Assembly: GCF_003028855.1 (NCBI RefSeq)
Contig: NZ_CP028324.1
Span: 3,286,001 to 3,350,000 of the forward strand
Length of the DNA: 64,000 bases
Direction of reading: 5' to 3'
Source of the DNA: Pseudoduganella armeniaca
Lineage (GTDB): Bacteria; Pseudomonadota; Gammaproteobacteria; Burkholderiales; Burkholderiaceae_D
In this document: piece after piece, positions 34,268 through 42,075 of the stretch
How positions within the stretch are numbered: position 1 is the first letter of the stretch
How the letters are laid out: every line of letters starts with the position of its first letter
The notes under the pieces: model-generated
What the model saw: only the letters and a program-made list of their open reading frames with translations
Databases searched by the model: none
What the model was told of the DNA's origin: nothing
Translations under genes and position numbers: made by a program

Positions 34268-35170
34268 ATGGACCATCACGATCACGGCTTGGCGCACGAC
34301 CTGCAGGCGATGCTGCACACGGCCGCGGGCCGGCGCCAGTCGCTGCGCTGGCTGTTCGCCGGCGCGGCCGCCTTGCCGCTGCTGGGTTGCGGCGGCTCGT
34401 CCGGCAGCACGGACAGCACCGGCACGACCGGCAGCACCGACAGCACCGGCACTACGGGCAGCGGCACCGGGACCGGCACGGGCACAAGCACGGACAACAG
34501 CACAAGCACGAGCGCGAGCGGCAGCTGCACCGTCATCCCGGAGGAGACGGGCGGCCCCTATCCGGCCGACGGCACCAACAGCAACGGCGGCGGCGTCGTC
34601 AATGTGCTGTCGCAGAGCGGCGTGGTGCGCAGCGACATCCGCGCCAGCTTCGGCGCCGCCAGCGGCACGGCGGCCGGGGTGCCGCTGACGATCAAGCTGC
34701 GCATCGTCAACGCCAACAATGCCTGCACGGCGGCCGGCAATTTCGCCGTCTACCTGTGGCACTGCGACCGCGACGGCAATTACTCGCTGTACTCGAGCGG
34801 CGTGACGAACCAGAACTACCTGCGCGGCGTGCAGGAGGCCGACGGCAACGGCGACCTGACGTTCACGACGATTTTCCCCGGCTGCTACGCGGGCCGCATG
34901 CCGCACGTGCATTTCGAGGTCTACCCAACGCTGGCCAAGGCGGCCAGCGCGGCGAACCGCATCAAGACCTCGCAGTTCACGTTCCCGCTGGCCACCTGCA
35001 ACGAGGTATACGCAACGTCCGGCTACAGCGCCAGCGTGCGCAACCTGGCGCAGATGAGCTTTGCCACCGATAACGTGTTCAGCGACGGCCATGCGCTGCA
35101 GCTGGCCACGATGACGGGCAATCCTAGCGATGGCTACGTCGCCACGCTGACCGTCGCCGTGGTGGCCTGA
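34268..35170 (+). CDS. Intradiol-dioxygenase-fold lipoprotein with Tat-type signal
   Basis: 300 residues. Twin-arginine signal 'RRQSLRWLFAGAAALPLLGC' (Cys about 42) followed by a Ser/Thr/Gly linker (about 43-87) and an intradiol dioxygenase domain: 'IPEETGGPYPADG', 'YLWHCDRDGNYSLYS' (Tyr candidates) and 'MPHVHFEVY' (His-x-His of the iron site). Known relatives cleave catechols or bind iron/catechol-like groups. Exported lipoprotein forms are common in soil bacteria, and substrate is unknown. Nineteen bases after the CpxP-like gene, so it may share its Cpx control. Confidence 0.8.
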   Translation: MDHHDHGLAHDLQAMLHTAAGRRQSLRWLFAGAAALPLLGCGGSSGSTDSTGTTGSTDSTGTTGSGTGTGTGTSTDNSTSTSASGSCTVIPEETGGPYPADGTNSNGGGVVNVLSQSGVVRSDIRASFGAASGTAAGVPLTIKLRIVNANNACTAAGNFAVYLWHCDRDGNYSLYSSGVTNQNYLRGVQEADGNGDLTFTTIFPGCYAGRMPHVHFEVYPTLAKAASAANRIKTSQFTFPLATCNEVYATSGYSASVRNLAQMSFATDNVFSDGHALQLATMTGNPSDGYVATLTVAVVA

Positions 35171-35187
35171 CGCGTCCATACCCCTGC

Positions 35188-35249
35188 GGCGAAAACCGTT
35201 TCGCCCGTTTTCGGCCGGCCACCGTGCCGGGCGAAGTCATTTTCGGCAC
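35188..35249. promoter_or_regulatory. Inverted repeats upstream of the sigma-54 promoter
   Basis: GGCGAAA-N4-TTTCGCC (35188-35205) followed by CGTTTT could terminate the dioxygenase gene. GTGCCG-N14-CGGCAC lies at 35224-35249. Both lie about 65-125 bases upstream of the expected sigma-54 start, the range for enhancer binding by an NtrC-type activator. Either role is inference. Confidence 0.45.
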
Positions 35250-35288
35250 CCACCGCCGTTTCTCCCCGATTCCATCCCGCCAGCGCGC

Positions 35289-35304
35289 TGGCACACCGCT
35301 TGCA
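35289..35304 (+). promoter_or_regulatory. Sigma-54 (RpoN) promoter of the eight-gene operon
   Basis: TGGCAC-N5-TTGCA, an exact match to the -24/-12 consensus, preceded by C as in the extended form. Expected transcription start is near 35315, 42 bases before the first gene. The nearby sigma-54 activator gene (44703-46064) is the obvious candidate regulator. Confidence 0.88.
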
Positions 35305-35356
35305 CTACTCCGATCAGGCACCGCGTTGCGCGGCGCCGGCAACCGGGGAGAGCGTC

Positions 35357-35947
35357 ATGGATCGTCGCCTGATCGATTACAAGCCTGAAATGGAGTTCGC
35401 GCCGCTGGCCAGCGCGACACACGACGAGGCCGGTGAAATGTCGTACGCGGCGCAACTGCTGGAAGCGCGCTCGCCGGCGCTACTGGACAGCGTGCTGCGT
35501 GACCTGCTGGCGCGCGCCAGGATCGCCGGCCCGGTGGCACAACCCATCGCCGCCACGCTGCGGCGCGCCGCCCGGCTCGTGTTCCCGCTCAACGGCACCC
35601 GCGCGCCGGGCGACCTGAAACGCAAGGCGGCCGCCATCTTCGGCATGGAGCTGGAGGGACTGAGCCCGGAAGACAAGGAATTCGAGTTGGCACGCCGCTT
35701 CGTGCGGCTGGCCGGCGACGTCATCGACGAGGCGCGGGCGCGCGCCGGCCAGGCGCCGGAACGTGCCGCGCGGCTGGCACTGCAGCAGGCCGCGCGCCGG
35801 TATGCGCCCGGGCTGCTGCGCCAGGACGCGCAGGCCGCCGCGACATTGCCGGGGCGCCGCCCGCGCCAGCGCGACCGGATGAACAGGAATAACGAAGAAG
35901 GCGGCGCAAGCCCGCCCGCCGATTGGCAGCAAACAGCGTTTTTTTGA
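35357..35947 (+). CDS. Uncharacterised EFE-type protein A (first gene of the operon)
   Basis: 196 residues, no signal peptide. The middle/C-terminal part ('GMELEGLSPEDKEFELARRF' then 'VRLAGDVIDEA', and 'QQAARRYAPGLLRQD') is clearly homologous to two further proteins of this operon (35979 and 42076). It lacks their glycine-zipper stretch; instead it has helices rich in Ala/Arg/Leu around 35-85. The N-terminal 'YKPEMEFAPLASATHDEAGE' is only loosely similar to the leader signature of the other members. I do not recognise a function. The start at 35357 has GGGGAG upstream. Confidence 0.75.
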   Translation: MDRRLIDYKPEMEFAPLASATHDEAGEMSYAAQLLEARSPALLDSVLRDLLARARIAGPVAQPIAATLRRAARLVFPLNGTRAPGDLKRKAAAIFGMELEGLSPEDKEFELARRFVRLAGDVIDEARARAGQAPERAARLALQQAARRYAPGLLRQDAQAAATLPGRRPRQRDRMNRNNEEGGASPPADWQQTAFF

Positions 35948-35978
35948 CCGAAGTATTCAACCGAAACGGGAGTTCATC

Positions 35979-36719
35979 ATGCACGACATCGACCGCACGA
36001 CCCTGGAATTTGGCCAGGAAACCGGCTTTGAAATGGAACAGTACGAGTTCGGCCAAGGCGGCCAGGGCGAATGGTCCGGCGAGGGCGGCGGCCTGCTGTC
36101 CGAGGCGGACGAAATGGAGCTGGCCAACGAGCTGCTCTCCGTCAGCAACGAACAGGAGCTGGACCAGTTCCTCGGCAATTTCCTGAAAAAGGCCGCCTCG
36201 GTGGCCGGCAACGTGATTCGCTCGCCGATCGGCCAGGCCGTCGGCGGCGTGTTGAAGGGCGTTGCCAAGAAGGCGATCCCGCTGGCCGGCGGCGCCATCG
36301 GCGGCTACTTCGGCGGCCCGCTGGGCGCCAAGATCGGCAGCGGCCTGGCCTCGGCCGCCGGCAGCGCGCTCGGCCTGGAGGCGGAGGGCGAACTGTCCGG
36401 CGAGGACCGTGAATTCGAGGGCGCCAAGACCTTCGTGCGGCTGGCGGCGGACACCGTCAACAAGGCCGCGCAGGCGCGCGGTGGCGATCCGCGCCAGATC
36501 GCACAGCAGGCCGCCACGGCGGCGGCAAAGCAGTTCGCACCCGGTTTGCTGGGTCAGGGCGGCCGCGGCGGCGGCCAGGCCGGTTCCTTTGGCGGCAACC
36601 AGGGGCGCCAGGGCAGCATGGGTGGCATGGGTGGCATGGGCGGCGGCGCCGCCGCCAACGGTGGCCGCAGCGGACGCTGGGTACGCCAGGGCCGCAAGAT
36701 CGTGCTGTACGGCGCCTGA
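35979..36719 (+). CDS. Uncharacterised EFE-type glycine-zipper protein B
   Basis: 246 residues. N-terminal acidic leader-like region with 'FEMEQYEFGQGGQGEWSGEG' (about 17-36), then the helical block 'ELANELLSVSNEQELDQFLG', a hydrophobic Gly/Ala-rich segment (about 80-130, glycine-zipper pattern, 'GGAIGGYFGGPLGAKIGSGL'), the shared 'EFEGAKTFVRLAADTV' block, and a Gly/Met/Gln-rich tail ending basic ('RSGRWVRQGRKIVLYGA'). No standard signal peptide. The segment could insert in membranes or drive assembly. Six bases upstream of the peptidase gene. Confidence 0.75.
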   Translation: MHDIDRTTLEFGQETGFEMEQYEFGQGGQGEWSGEGGGLLSEADEMELANELLSVSNEQELDQFLGNFLKKAASVAGNVIRSPIGQAVGGVLKGVAKKAIPLAGGAIGGYFGGPLGAKIGSGLASAAGSALGLEAEGELSGEDREFEGAKTFVRLAADTVNKAAQARGGDPRQIAQQAATAAAKQFAPGLLGQGGRGGGQAGSFGGNQGRQGSMGGMGGMGGGAAANGGRSGRWVRQGRKIVLYGA

Positions 36720-36724
36720 CGATC

Positions 36725-38026
36725 ATGCGCCCGTATGCCGCCTGGCTGCTGGCCCAGGAAGCGCGCTCGCTGCTGAACCGCGTGGACCGCATGCAGCCGT
36801 TCGTGCTGATCGAGCCGATGGTGCCGGCCGCCAGCCTGCCGGATGCCGCCCAGGCCGCGATCGAGCGCCACCTGACCGAGGGGCGCCGCACCCTGCGTGC
36901 ACTGGTGCGGCAGTTCCTGGCCTGGCTGCGCGGCCCGGCCGGACGGCGCGCCAGCGCGGCCCAGGGGCAGCGCCGCTTCACGTTCGTGCGGCTGCAGTTC
37001 AACGCCGCGCTGACCCAGTTCGACCTGTTCATCGACGTGGTGACCCAGCGCAGCGAGCACGGCAACGGCGTCTGGCTGGCGGGCCTGGACGTGGTATCGG
37101 CGGACGCCTTGCGCCTGCCGGGCCGCTTCTTCGAGGCGCCGCCGCTGGTGTGCTACCTGGACCGGGGGCCCGGCGCGGCGATCCGTCGCGCGCGCACCCG
37201 GCTGCCGGGCGGCGGCGAAAACCCGGTCGCCATCATCCGCGTGCCGCGCGAACGGATGATCGGCAGCAGCATCGCGTCCTCGCTGGTGCACGAGGTGGGC
37301 CACCAGGGCGCCGCGCTGCTGGACCTGGTGGCCTCGCTGCGGCCGGTGCTGCAGTCCTTGCAACACGGCGGCAGCGGTCCACCGCACGTGTGGCGCCTGT
37401 GGGAGCGCTGGATCTCGGAGGTAGTGGCCGACTTCTGGTCGCTGGCCCGGGTGGGCGTGGTGGCGACGCTGGGCCTGATCGGCGTACTGAGCCTTCCGCG
37501 CGTGTTCGTGTTCCGGCTCAACGCGGACGATCCCCATCCGGTGCCGTGGTTGCGCGTCAAGCTCAGTTGCGCGCTGGGGCGGTTGCTGTATCCGCATCCG
37601 CAATGGGATCGCATCGAGACCACGTGGGACGCGTACTACCCACTCGACGGCCTGGCGCCGCCGGACCGGCGGCTGCTGCGCGAACTGACGGCCAGCCTGC
37701 CGGCGATGGCGGGGCTGCTGGCGAATCACCGGCCGCGCGCGTTGCGCGGCGCCTCGCTGGCGGAGGCGATGGCGGTGCGCGAGCGCCAGCCGGCCGTGCT
37801 GGCGCGGCTGTTCCGCTGGTGGCACGTGGCGCCGCAGCGCATGTACGACAGCGCGCCCTCGCTGGTGCTGGCCGTGATCGGCCAGGCCCGGGCCGACGGC
37901 CTGCTGGCGCCCGAGGACGAAAGCGTGCTGCTGGAGCGCCTGCTGACGCAGTGGGCCATGCAGAGCGCACTGAAGGTGGGCCAGATCGGCCGCACAGAGA
38001 CACATCTTTCTAGGAGAGCGACATGA
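36725..38026 (+). CDS. Putative gluzincin metallopeptidase of the operon
   Basis: 433 residues. Zinc motif HEVGH at 189-193 ('SLVHEVGHQGAALLD'), with ExxxD at 232-236 ('WISEVVADFWS') as a thermolysin-like third ligand. Around this the protein is Arg-rich with one hydrophobic stretch (about 240-262, 'VGVVATLGLIGVLSLP') that may be a membrane helix or a buried core segment. No signal peptide. The likely role is to process proteins of the same operon, possibly leader removal (inference). Overlaps the next gene by four bases (ATGA). Confidence 0.75.
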   Translation: MRPYAAWLLAQEARSLLNRVDRMQPFVLIEPMVPAASLPDAAQAAIERHLTEGRRTLRALVRQFLAWLRGPAGRRASAAQGQRRFTFVRLQFNAALTQFDLFIDVVTQRSEHGNGVWLAGLDVVSADALRLPGRFFEAPPLVCYLDRGPGAAIRRARTRLPGGGENPVAIIRVPRERMIGSSIASSLVHEVGHQGAALLDLVASLRPVLQSLQHGGSGPPHVWRLWERWISEVVADFWSLARVGVVATLGLIGVLSLPRVFVFRLNADDPHPVPWLRVKLSCALGRLLYPHPQWDRIETTWDAYYPLDGLAPPDRRLLRELTASLPAMAGLLANHRPRALRGASLAEAMAVRERQPAVLARLFRWWHVAPQRMYDSAPSLVLAVIGQARADGLLAPEDESVLLERLLTQWAMQSALKVGQIGRTETHLSRRAT

Positions 38027-40203
38027 GTACCAGGAAAATGGCCAGGGCAAGCGCGGCCGGCCCCGCGCAGCAGCATGCAACGATCAAGGTGACGGTGCGC
38101 GACCGGGCCAGCGGCATTCCGCTGGTCGGCGCCAGCCTGCGCCTGTATCACGGCAGGGATGCCCAGGGCATCATCCTGCAAACGTCGGGCGAGGCGCAGC
38201 TGGTGAACTGGGAGCCGACCCTGCACGAGGAGCTGAAGGTGGACCGCACCGGCGAACATGGCGTCGTCACGTTCTCGAACCTGGAGCCGGGCGTGCACTT
38301 CGTGTTGTTCGACCACGTCACGCCGTTCGCCGACAACCGGCCCGTGGTGGGCCAGGTCAAGGTCGACCAGGGCGCCGTGCACGAGCTGTTCATGGAGCTC
38401 GACATCGACCCGGAGATGCAGCTGTCGTTCGAGCAGCCGGGCCAGAGCCAGCGCAGCGACGGGGCCTTCGTGGGCAACCGCGCCATCGTCGACGTCGTGT
38501 TCCGCGGCATGGACAAGGTGCTCGGCAACGAGGTGGTGCTGGAAGTGGACGAGCTGTGGCAGCCGCGCAGCGGCCAGGCCTACTCGGCCGCGCAGATGCT
38601 CAGGAAGCCGGGGCGCTATCGCTTCGCGGCCGACCTGGTGTTCGCGCGCCGCGCCGGCGGCGTCGTCTCCACGCCGGGCATCATGGCGGCAGGGGATGCT
38701 GGCGGCGACGGTGCCCGGCTGGGATTGTCGTCGTCGTTCGATGCCGAGGAGCGCACGCCGCAGCCGATCTCCGGCAATATCGGCGTCTCGCTGTCGCGCA
38801 CCGAGACCGAACCGACCGAGGACCTGGCGCTGTGGACCCTGATCCGCAACAGCACGGAAGCGCTGTCGTTCAATAATTACATGGACTTCCTCGACCAGCT
38901 GTTCTGCACCCCGGCGGCGGACAGCGCCACGGTGCCGTTCGAGAAGGCCCGCTTCGGCGCCAAGACGGCGGCTTATCACAACCTGAAAGGCCGGCGCGCG
39001 CTGCCCTTCACCGACTCGGAAGCCTACCGCGTGCTGAAGGCTGCGACGGAGGCGTTCGTGATGGTCAACTGCGGCGTGCTGCGTTCGCCCTACGCGTTCG
39101 ACCCCGTCAACGACAACGCCTACCTGGACCGGCGTGACATTCCCGCCACCAGCAGCCTGGAAGACACGCTGGTGCAGGACTACCTGGAATCGGTGGGCGG
39201 CACCAAGATGCTGCCCTACCTGGCGGTGATCCGGCGCAAGCTGCCGGACGTGCCGATCCTGGTGCCGAACCAGAACGAGGAGGCGGAACTGTGCTTCGGC
39301 ATCATCCAGGACCGGCTGGCCAATCCCTGCATGATCGAATTGATCTGGAACTACTGGCAGGAGGAGGGCATGCTGGTGCAGACGATGAACGTGATCACCC
39401 AGCGCTTCCAGAACCTGCGCGGCCCGAGCGTCAACGATCCGCTGGCGAACACCGAGATCGACATGCTGCGGCCCCTGAACAACCTGCTGTGGGGCTACAC
39501 GCAGGACGAGCAGCACCGCCTGACGGTGGTGCGGCGCAACTATGAATACTTGCACCACTACGGCATGCGGCTGGACGGCAAGGCCGTGCGCCACACGCAG
39601 CCGGCCGACAGCCGCTCGAAGTTCCTGGAAGCGTTCCACCACCTGCTGCGGCTCCTGACCCAGTTCTACAAGCAGGACGACGACACGACGGTCAAGGCCG
39701 ACGCCTTCCCGATCCTGAACGCGCTGAAGGAAGTGCACCTGATCCTGTCGCAGGGCGCGCACAACCAGTACGGCGACCTGCCGTCCACCGCGCGCATCGA
39801 GATGCTGATGCAGCAATGGCTGCTGGCGCGACCGGAGTTCCGCGAGTTCCTGCCCACCCGCGTGATGGTGGCCTACCCGGAACCGTGGATGGACCGGGTC
39901 GACGCGATGAAGAAGCTGCAGATGTGGAGCGACACCAGCGTCATGCACTTCCGTAACCTGGCCATCTTCGGCGAGCAGCTGCTGCTGTCGATCCGCTTCG
40001 GCCACTGGAGCGACGTGTACGAGGCGACCCAGGCATTCAACTGGGCGCGCTTCTGGCGGCCGCAGGCCCAAGGCTACATCCACGCCTACCGGGCGGCCAC
40101 CGGGGTCGACCTGTCGGTGGACTCGGGCAATCCGGCCGGCGAGGCGACCTTGCCGTCGGTGCTGCTGCGCCAGCGCCTCGCGCAGCAGCAGCGCAGCGCG
40201 TGA
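38023..40203 (+). CDS. Large uncharacterised protein with N-terminal Ig-like/CarboxypepD_reg-like domain
   Basis: 726 residues. About 18-135 read as a beta-sandwich prealbumin/carboxypeptidase-regulatory-like domain ('IKVTVRDRASGIPLVGASLR' and 'GVVTFSNLEPGVHFVLFDH'), then a second strand-rich part to about 250, and a long helical region (270-700) rich in aromatic residues that I do not recognise. No signal peptide or membrane segment. Its size, and the start overlapping the peptidase and the stop overlapping the PLP gene, point to a structural or scaffold component of the same system. Confidence 0.7.
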   Translation: MSTRKMARASAAGPAQQHATIKVTVRDRASGIPLVGASLRLYHGRDAQGIILQTSGEAQLVNWEPTLHEELKVDRTGEHGVVTFSNLEPGVHFVLFDHVTPFADNRPVVGQVKVDQGAVHELFMELDIDPEMQLSFEQPGQSQRSDGAFVGNRAIVDVVFRGMDKVLGNEVVLEVDELWQPRSGQAYSAAQMLRKPGRYRFAADLVFARRAGGVVSTPGIMAAGDAGGDGARLGLSSSFDAEERTPQPISGNIGVSLSRTETEPTEDLALWTLIRNSTEALSFNNYMDFLDQLFCTPAADSATVPFEKARFGAKTAAYHNLKGRRALPFTDSEAYRVLKAATEAFVMVNCGVLRSPYAFDPVNDNAYLDRRDIPATSSLEDTLVQDYLESVGGTKMLPYLAVIRRKLPDVPILVPNQNEEAELCFGIIQDRLANPCMIELIWNYWQEEGMLVQTMNVITQRFQNLRGPSVNDPLANTEIDMLRPLNNLLWGYTQDEQHRLTVVRRNYEYLHHYGMRLDGKAVRHTQPADSRSKFLEAFHHLLRLLTQFYKQDDDTTVKADAFPILNALKEVHLILSQGAHNQYGDLPSTARIEMLMQQWLLARPEFREFLPTRVMVAYPEPWMDRVDAMKKLQMWSDTSVMHFRNLAIFGEQLLLSIRFGHWSDVYEATQAFNWARFWRPQAQGYIHAYRAATGVDLSVDSGNPAGEATLPSVLLRQRLAQQQRSA

Positions 40204-41246
40204 ACGGCAACGCGCCGCTGGATTTCACGAGTGCGCTGTACCTGGGCATGCGCCACCCGGGCAGTGCGCTGGACGGCTGGGATGCCCTGACGCTGGGCAA
40301 GCCAGCCGCGCTGCAGGAGGTGCCGGGTGCGCGTGAGGTGGCGGCCGCGCTGGCACGGCTGCAAGGCTGCGCGGCGGCGACCTTGCTGCCGTCCACCCTG
40401 CACCTGTTCTGGGACCTGTTCGGCATGCTGGGGCGGGAGCGTTTTGCCGTGCTGGTCGACGCGGCGGCGTATCCGGTGGCGCGCTGGGGCGCCGAGCGGG
40501 CGGCGGGCCTGGGCCTGCCGTTGCAGACCTTCCGCCATGGCGACCTGGCGGAACTGGGGCGGCTGGCGCTGGCCTGGCACGGCAGCGGGCGCCGCCCGCT
40601 GATCCTGGCGGACGGCTACAGCCCGGAGGCGGACCGGCCACCACCGCTGGCGGCCTATGCGGCACTGGCGCGCCGGCACGATGGCCTGCTGCTGCTGGAC
40701 GACACGCAGGCCCTGGGCCTGCTGGGCCGGCATGGCGGCGGTTCGCTGCGCCGGCATGGCATCGAGGACATGCCGGTACTGGTGGGGGCGTCGCTGGCGA
40801 AGGCGTTTGGCGTCCCGCTCGCGGTGCTGGCGGGCAGCGCCGACTGGATACGCCGTTTCGAGCGCATCAGCGAGACGCGGCTGCATGCCAGTCCGCCGTC
40901 GCGCGCCGTGGTGGTGGCGGCGCGGCGCGCCCTGCGGTTGAACGCGGTATGCGGCGACGTGCTGCGGCGCACGCTGGCGCAGCGGGTGGCCCAGTTTCGC
41001 GCCGCGCTGCGGGCGGCGCGACTGCCCGGCGGTGGCGGCGCGTTCCCGGTGCAGTGGCTGGCGCTGCCGCCGGATACCGACCTGGCGGCGGCGCACGCGG
41101 CATTGCGCCACGCCGGTGTGCTGGCGGTGCCGCAATGCCGCGCGGGGCAGGCCAGGCTGGCGTTCCTGCTGCGGGCGGACCACACGCCGGCCGACGTGGC
41201 GCGGGCCGTGCGGATCATGGCACATGAGCTGAAGGAGTTGACATGA
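40200..41246 (+). CDS. PLP-dependent aminotransferase fold I protein, KBL/BioF-like
   Basis: 348 residues from a GTG that overlaps the upstream TGA. The probable PLP-binding Lys is in 'VGASLAKAFGVPLAVLAG', with the Asp that pairs with the pyridine N in 'GLLLLDDTQALGLLG', as in alpha-oxoamine synthases (KBL, BioF, 5-aminolevulinate synthase). Length is shorter than BioF/KBL (about 385-400). Substrate unknown; condensation of an amino acid with an acyl group is the family reaction, so it may modify or make a small molecule for the system. ATGA overlap with the next gene. Confidence 0.8.
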   Translation: MNGNAPLDFTSALYLGMRHPGSALDGWDALTLGKPAALQEVPGAREVAAALARLQGCAAATLLPSTLHLFWDLFGMLGRERFAVLVDAAAYPVARWGAERAAGLGLPLQTFRHGDLAELGRLALAWHGSGRRPLILADGYSPEADRPPPLAAYAALARRHDGLLLLDDTQALGLLGRHGGGSLRRHGIEDMPVLVGASLAKAFGVPLAVLAGSADWIRRFERISETRLHASPPSRAVVVAARRALRLNAVCGDVLRRTLAQRVAQFRAALRAARLPGGGGAFPVQWLALPPDTDLAAAHAALRHAGVLAVPQCRAGQARLAFLLRADHTPADVARAVRIMAHELKELT

Positions 41247-42031
41247 ACGACGAATACGAAGGCGAGCAGTTCGAGACATTGCCATTCGCGAGCGGTCAGG
41301 GCGAGTGGGGCGAGGCGGAACTGGAGGAGGAGCGGGGCCGGCATGGCGGCCGGAGTGGCGGTAGTCGCGGCGGTGGCATGCGTGGCACCAACGGGCGCGG
41401 CGGCGTGCGGCCGGGCGGGGGCCGAACCTCTCCCCGGCCAGGACCGAAACCGGGGCCGCGGCCGCGCTGGCCGCGCGGGCCCTACTGGGGCCCCGTCCAT
41501 GGCGGCTGGCCCTACGGCGTGATGGTCAGCGACCCCGGCCCCTGGGTGGCGCCGGCGCCGACCGATCCGTGGCAAGCGCCGGGCGGCGCACCGGCATTCG
41601 ACGCGGTGGAGCTGGCGCCGCCAGCCGACGACGGCGTCGAAGCGCAGGACGAGATTCCGCCCAAGCTGGCGAACGTGCTCACGACGCACGCACCCGGCAT
41701 CACGTTCCGCGACGTCGGCACCCTGGCCGCGTTCCGCAAGGCCGGCAAGGTGACTGGGCCGGGAATCTACATCATCGTCTTCCGCAAGGGCGGGCGGCCG
41801 ATGGCATACGTGGGCGAGACGGCCGACCTGCAGGAACGCATCCGCCAGCACATGCTGGGCGGCGCCGTGCTGGGCGTAACGCTGCGCAATTACCGGCTGT
41901 TCGTGGCACAGCCGGCCGTATCGGCGGCGCAGCGGCGCGCCATCGAGAAAGCGATCAACGCGGCGATGCTGCTGCCGCACAACCGGGGCGAGACCACCAA
42001 CCAGGTCAGCGAAATGGAATTCGGGCTGTGA
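41243..42031 (+). CDS. GIY-YIG-domain protein with acidic leader and Pro/Gly-rich linker
   Basis: 262 residues. The N-terminal acidic leader contains 'EGEQFETLPFASGQGEWGEA' (about 6-25), followed by an Arg/Gly/Pro-rich linker (30-100, 'GRTSPRPGPKPGPRPRWPRG') and a C-terminal GIY-YIG domain: GIYII at 174-178, 'AYVGETADLQERIRQH' with YVG at 189-191, an acidic helix 'QRRAIEKAIN', and an Asn in 'LPHNRGETTNQ'. GIY-YIG domains are nucleases, so this could be a nucleic-acid-cutting component. Its leader matches those of the glycine-zipper proteins, arguing for common targeting. Confidence 0.78.
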   Translation: MNDEYEGEQFETLPFASGQGEWGEAELEEERGRHGGRSGGSRGGGMRGTNGRGGVRPGGGRTSPRPGPKPGPRPRWPRGPYWGPVHGGWPYGVMVSDPGPWVAPAPTDPWQAPGGAPAFDAVELAPPADDGVEAQDEIPPKLANVLTTHAPGITFRDVGTLAAFRKAGKVTGPGIYIIVFRKGGRPMAYVGETADLQERIRQHMLGGAVLGVTLRNYRLFVAQPAVSAAQRRAIEKAINAAMLLPHNRGETTNQVSEMEFGL

Positions 42032-42075
42032 GGGCATGAGGCCTGCCACGCCCATCACGCAACAAGGAGAACATC

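Noticed and set aside
35188..35205. Hairpin as proven terminator of the dioxygenase gene
   Set aside because: The T-run is only four long, and the position also fits an enhancer site, so it is listed as ambiguous.
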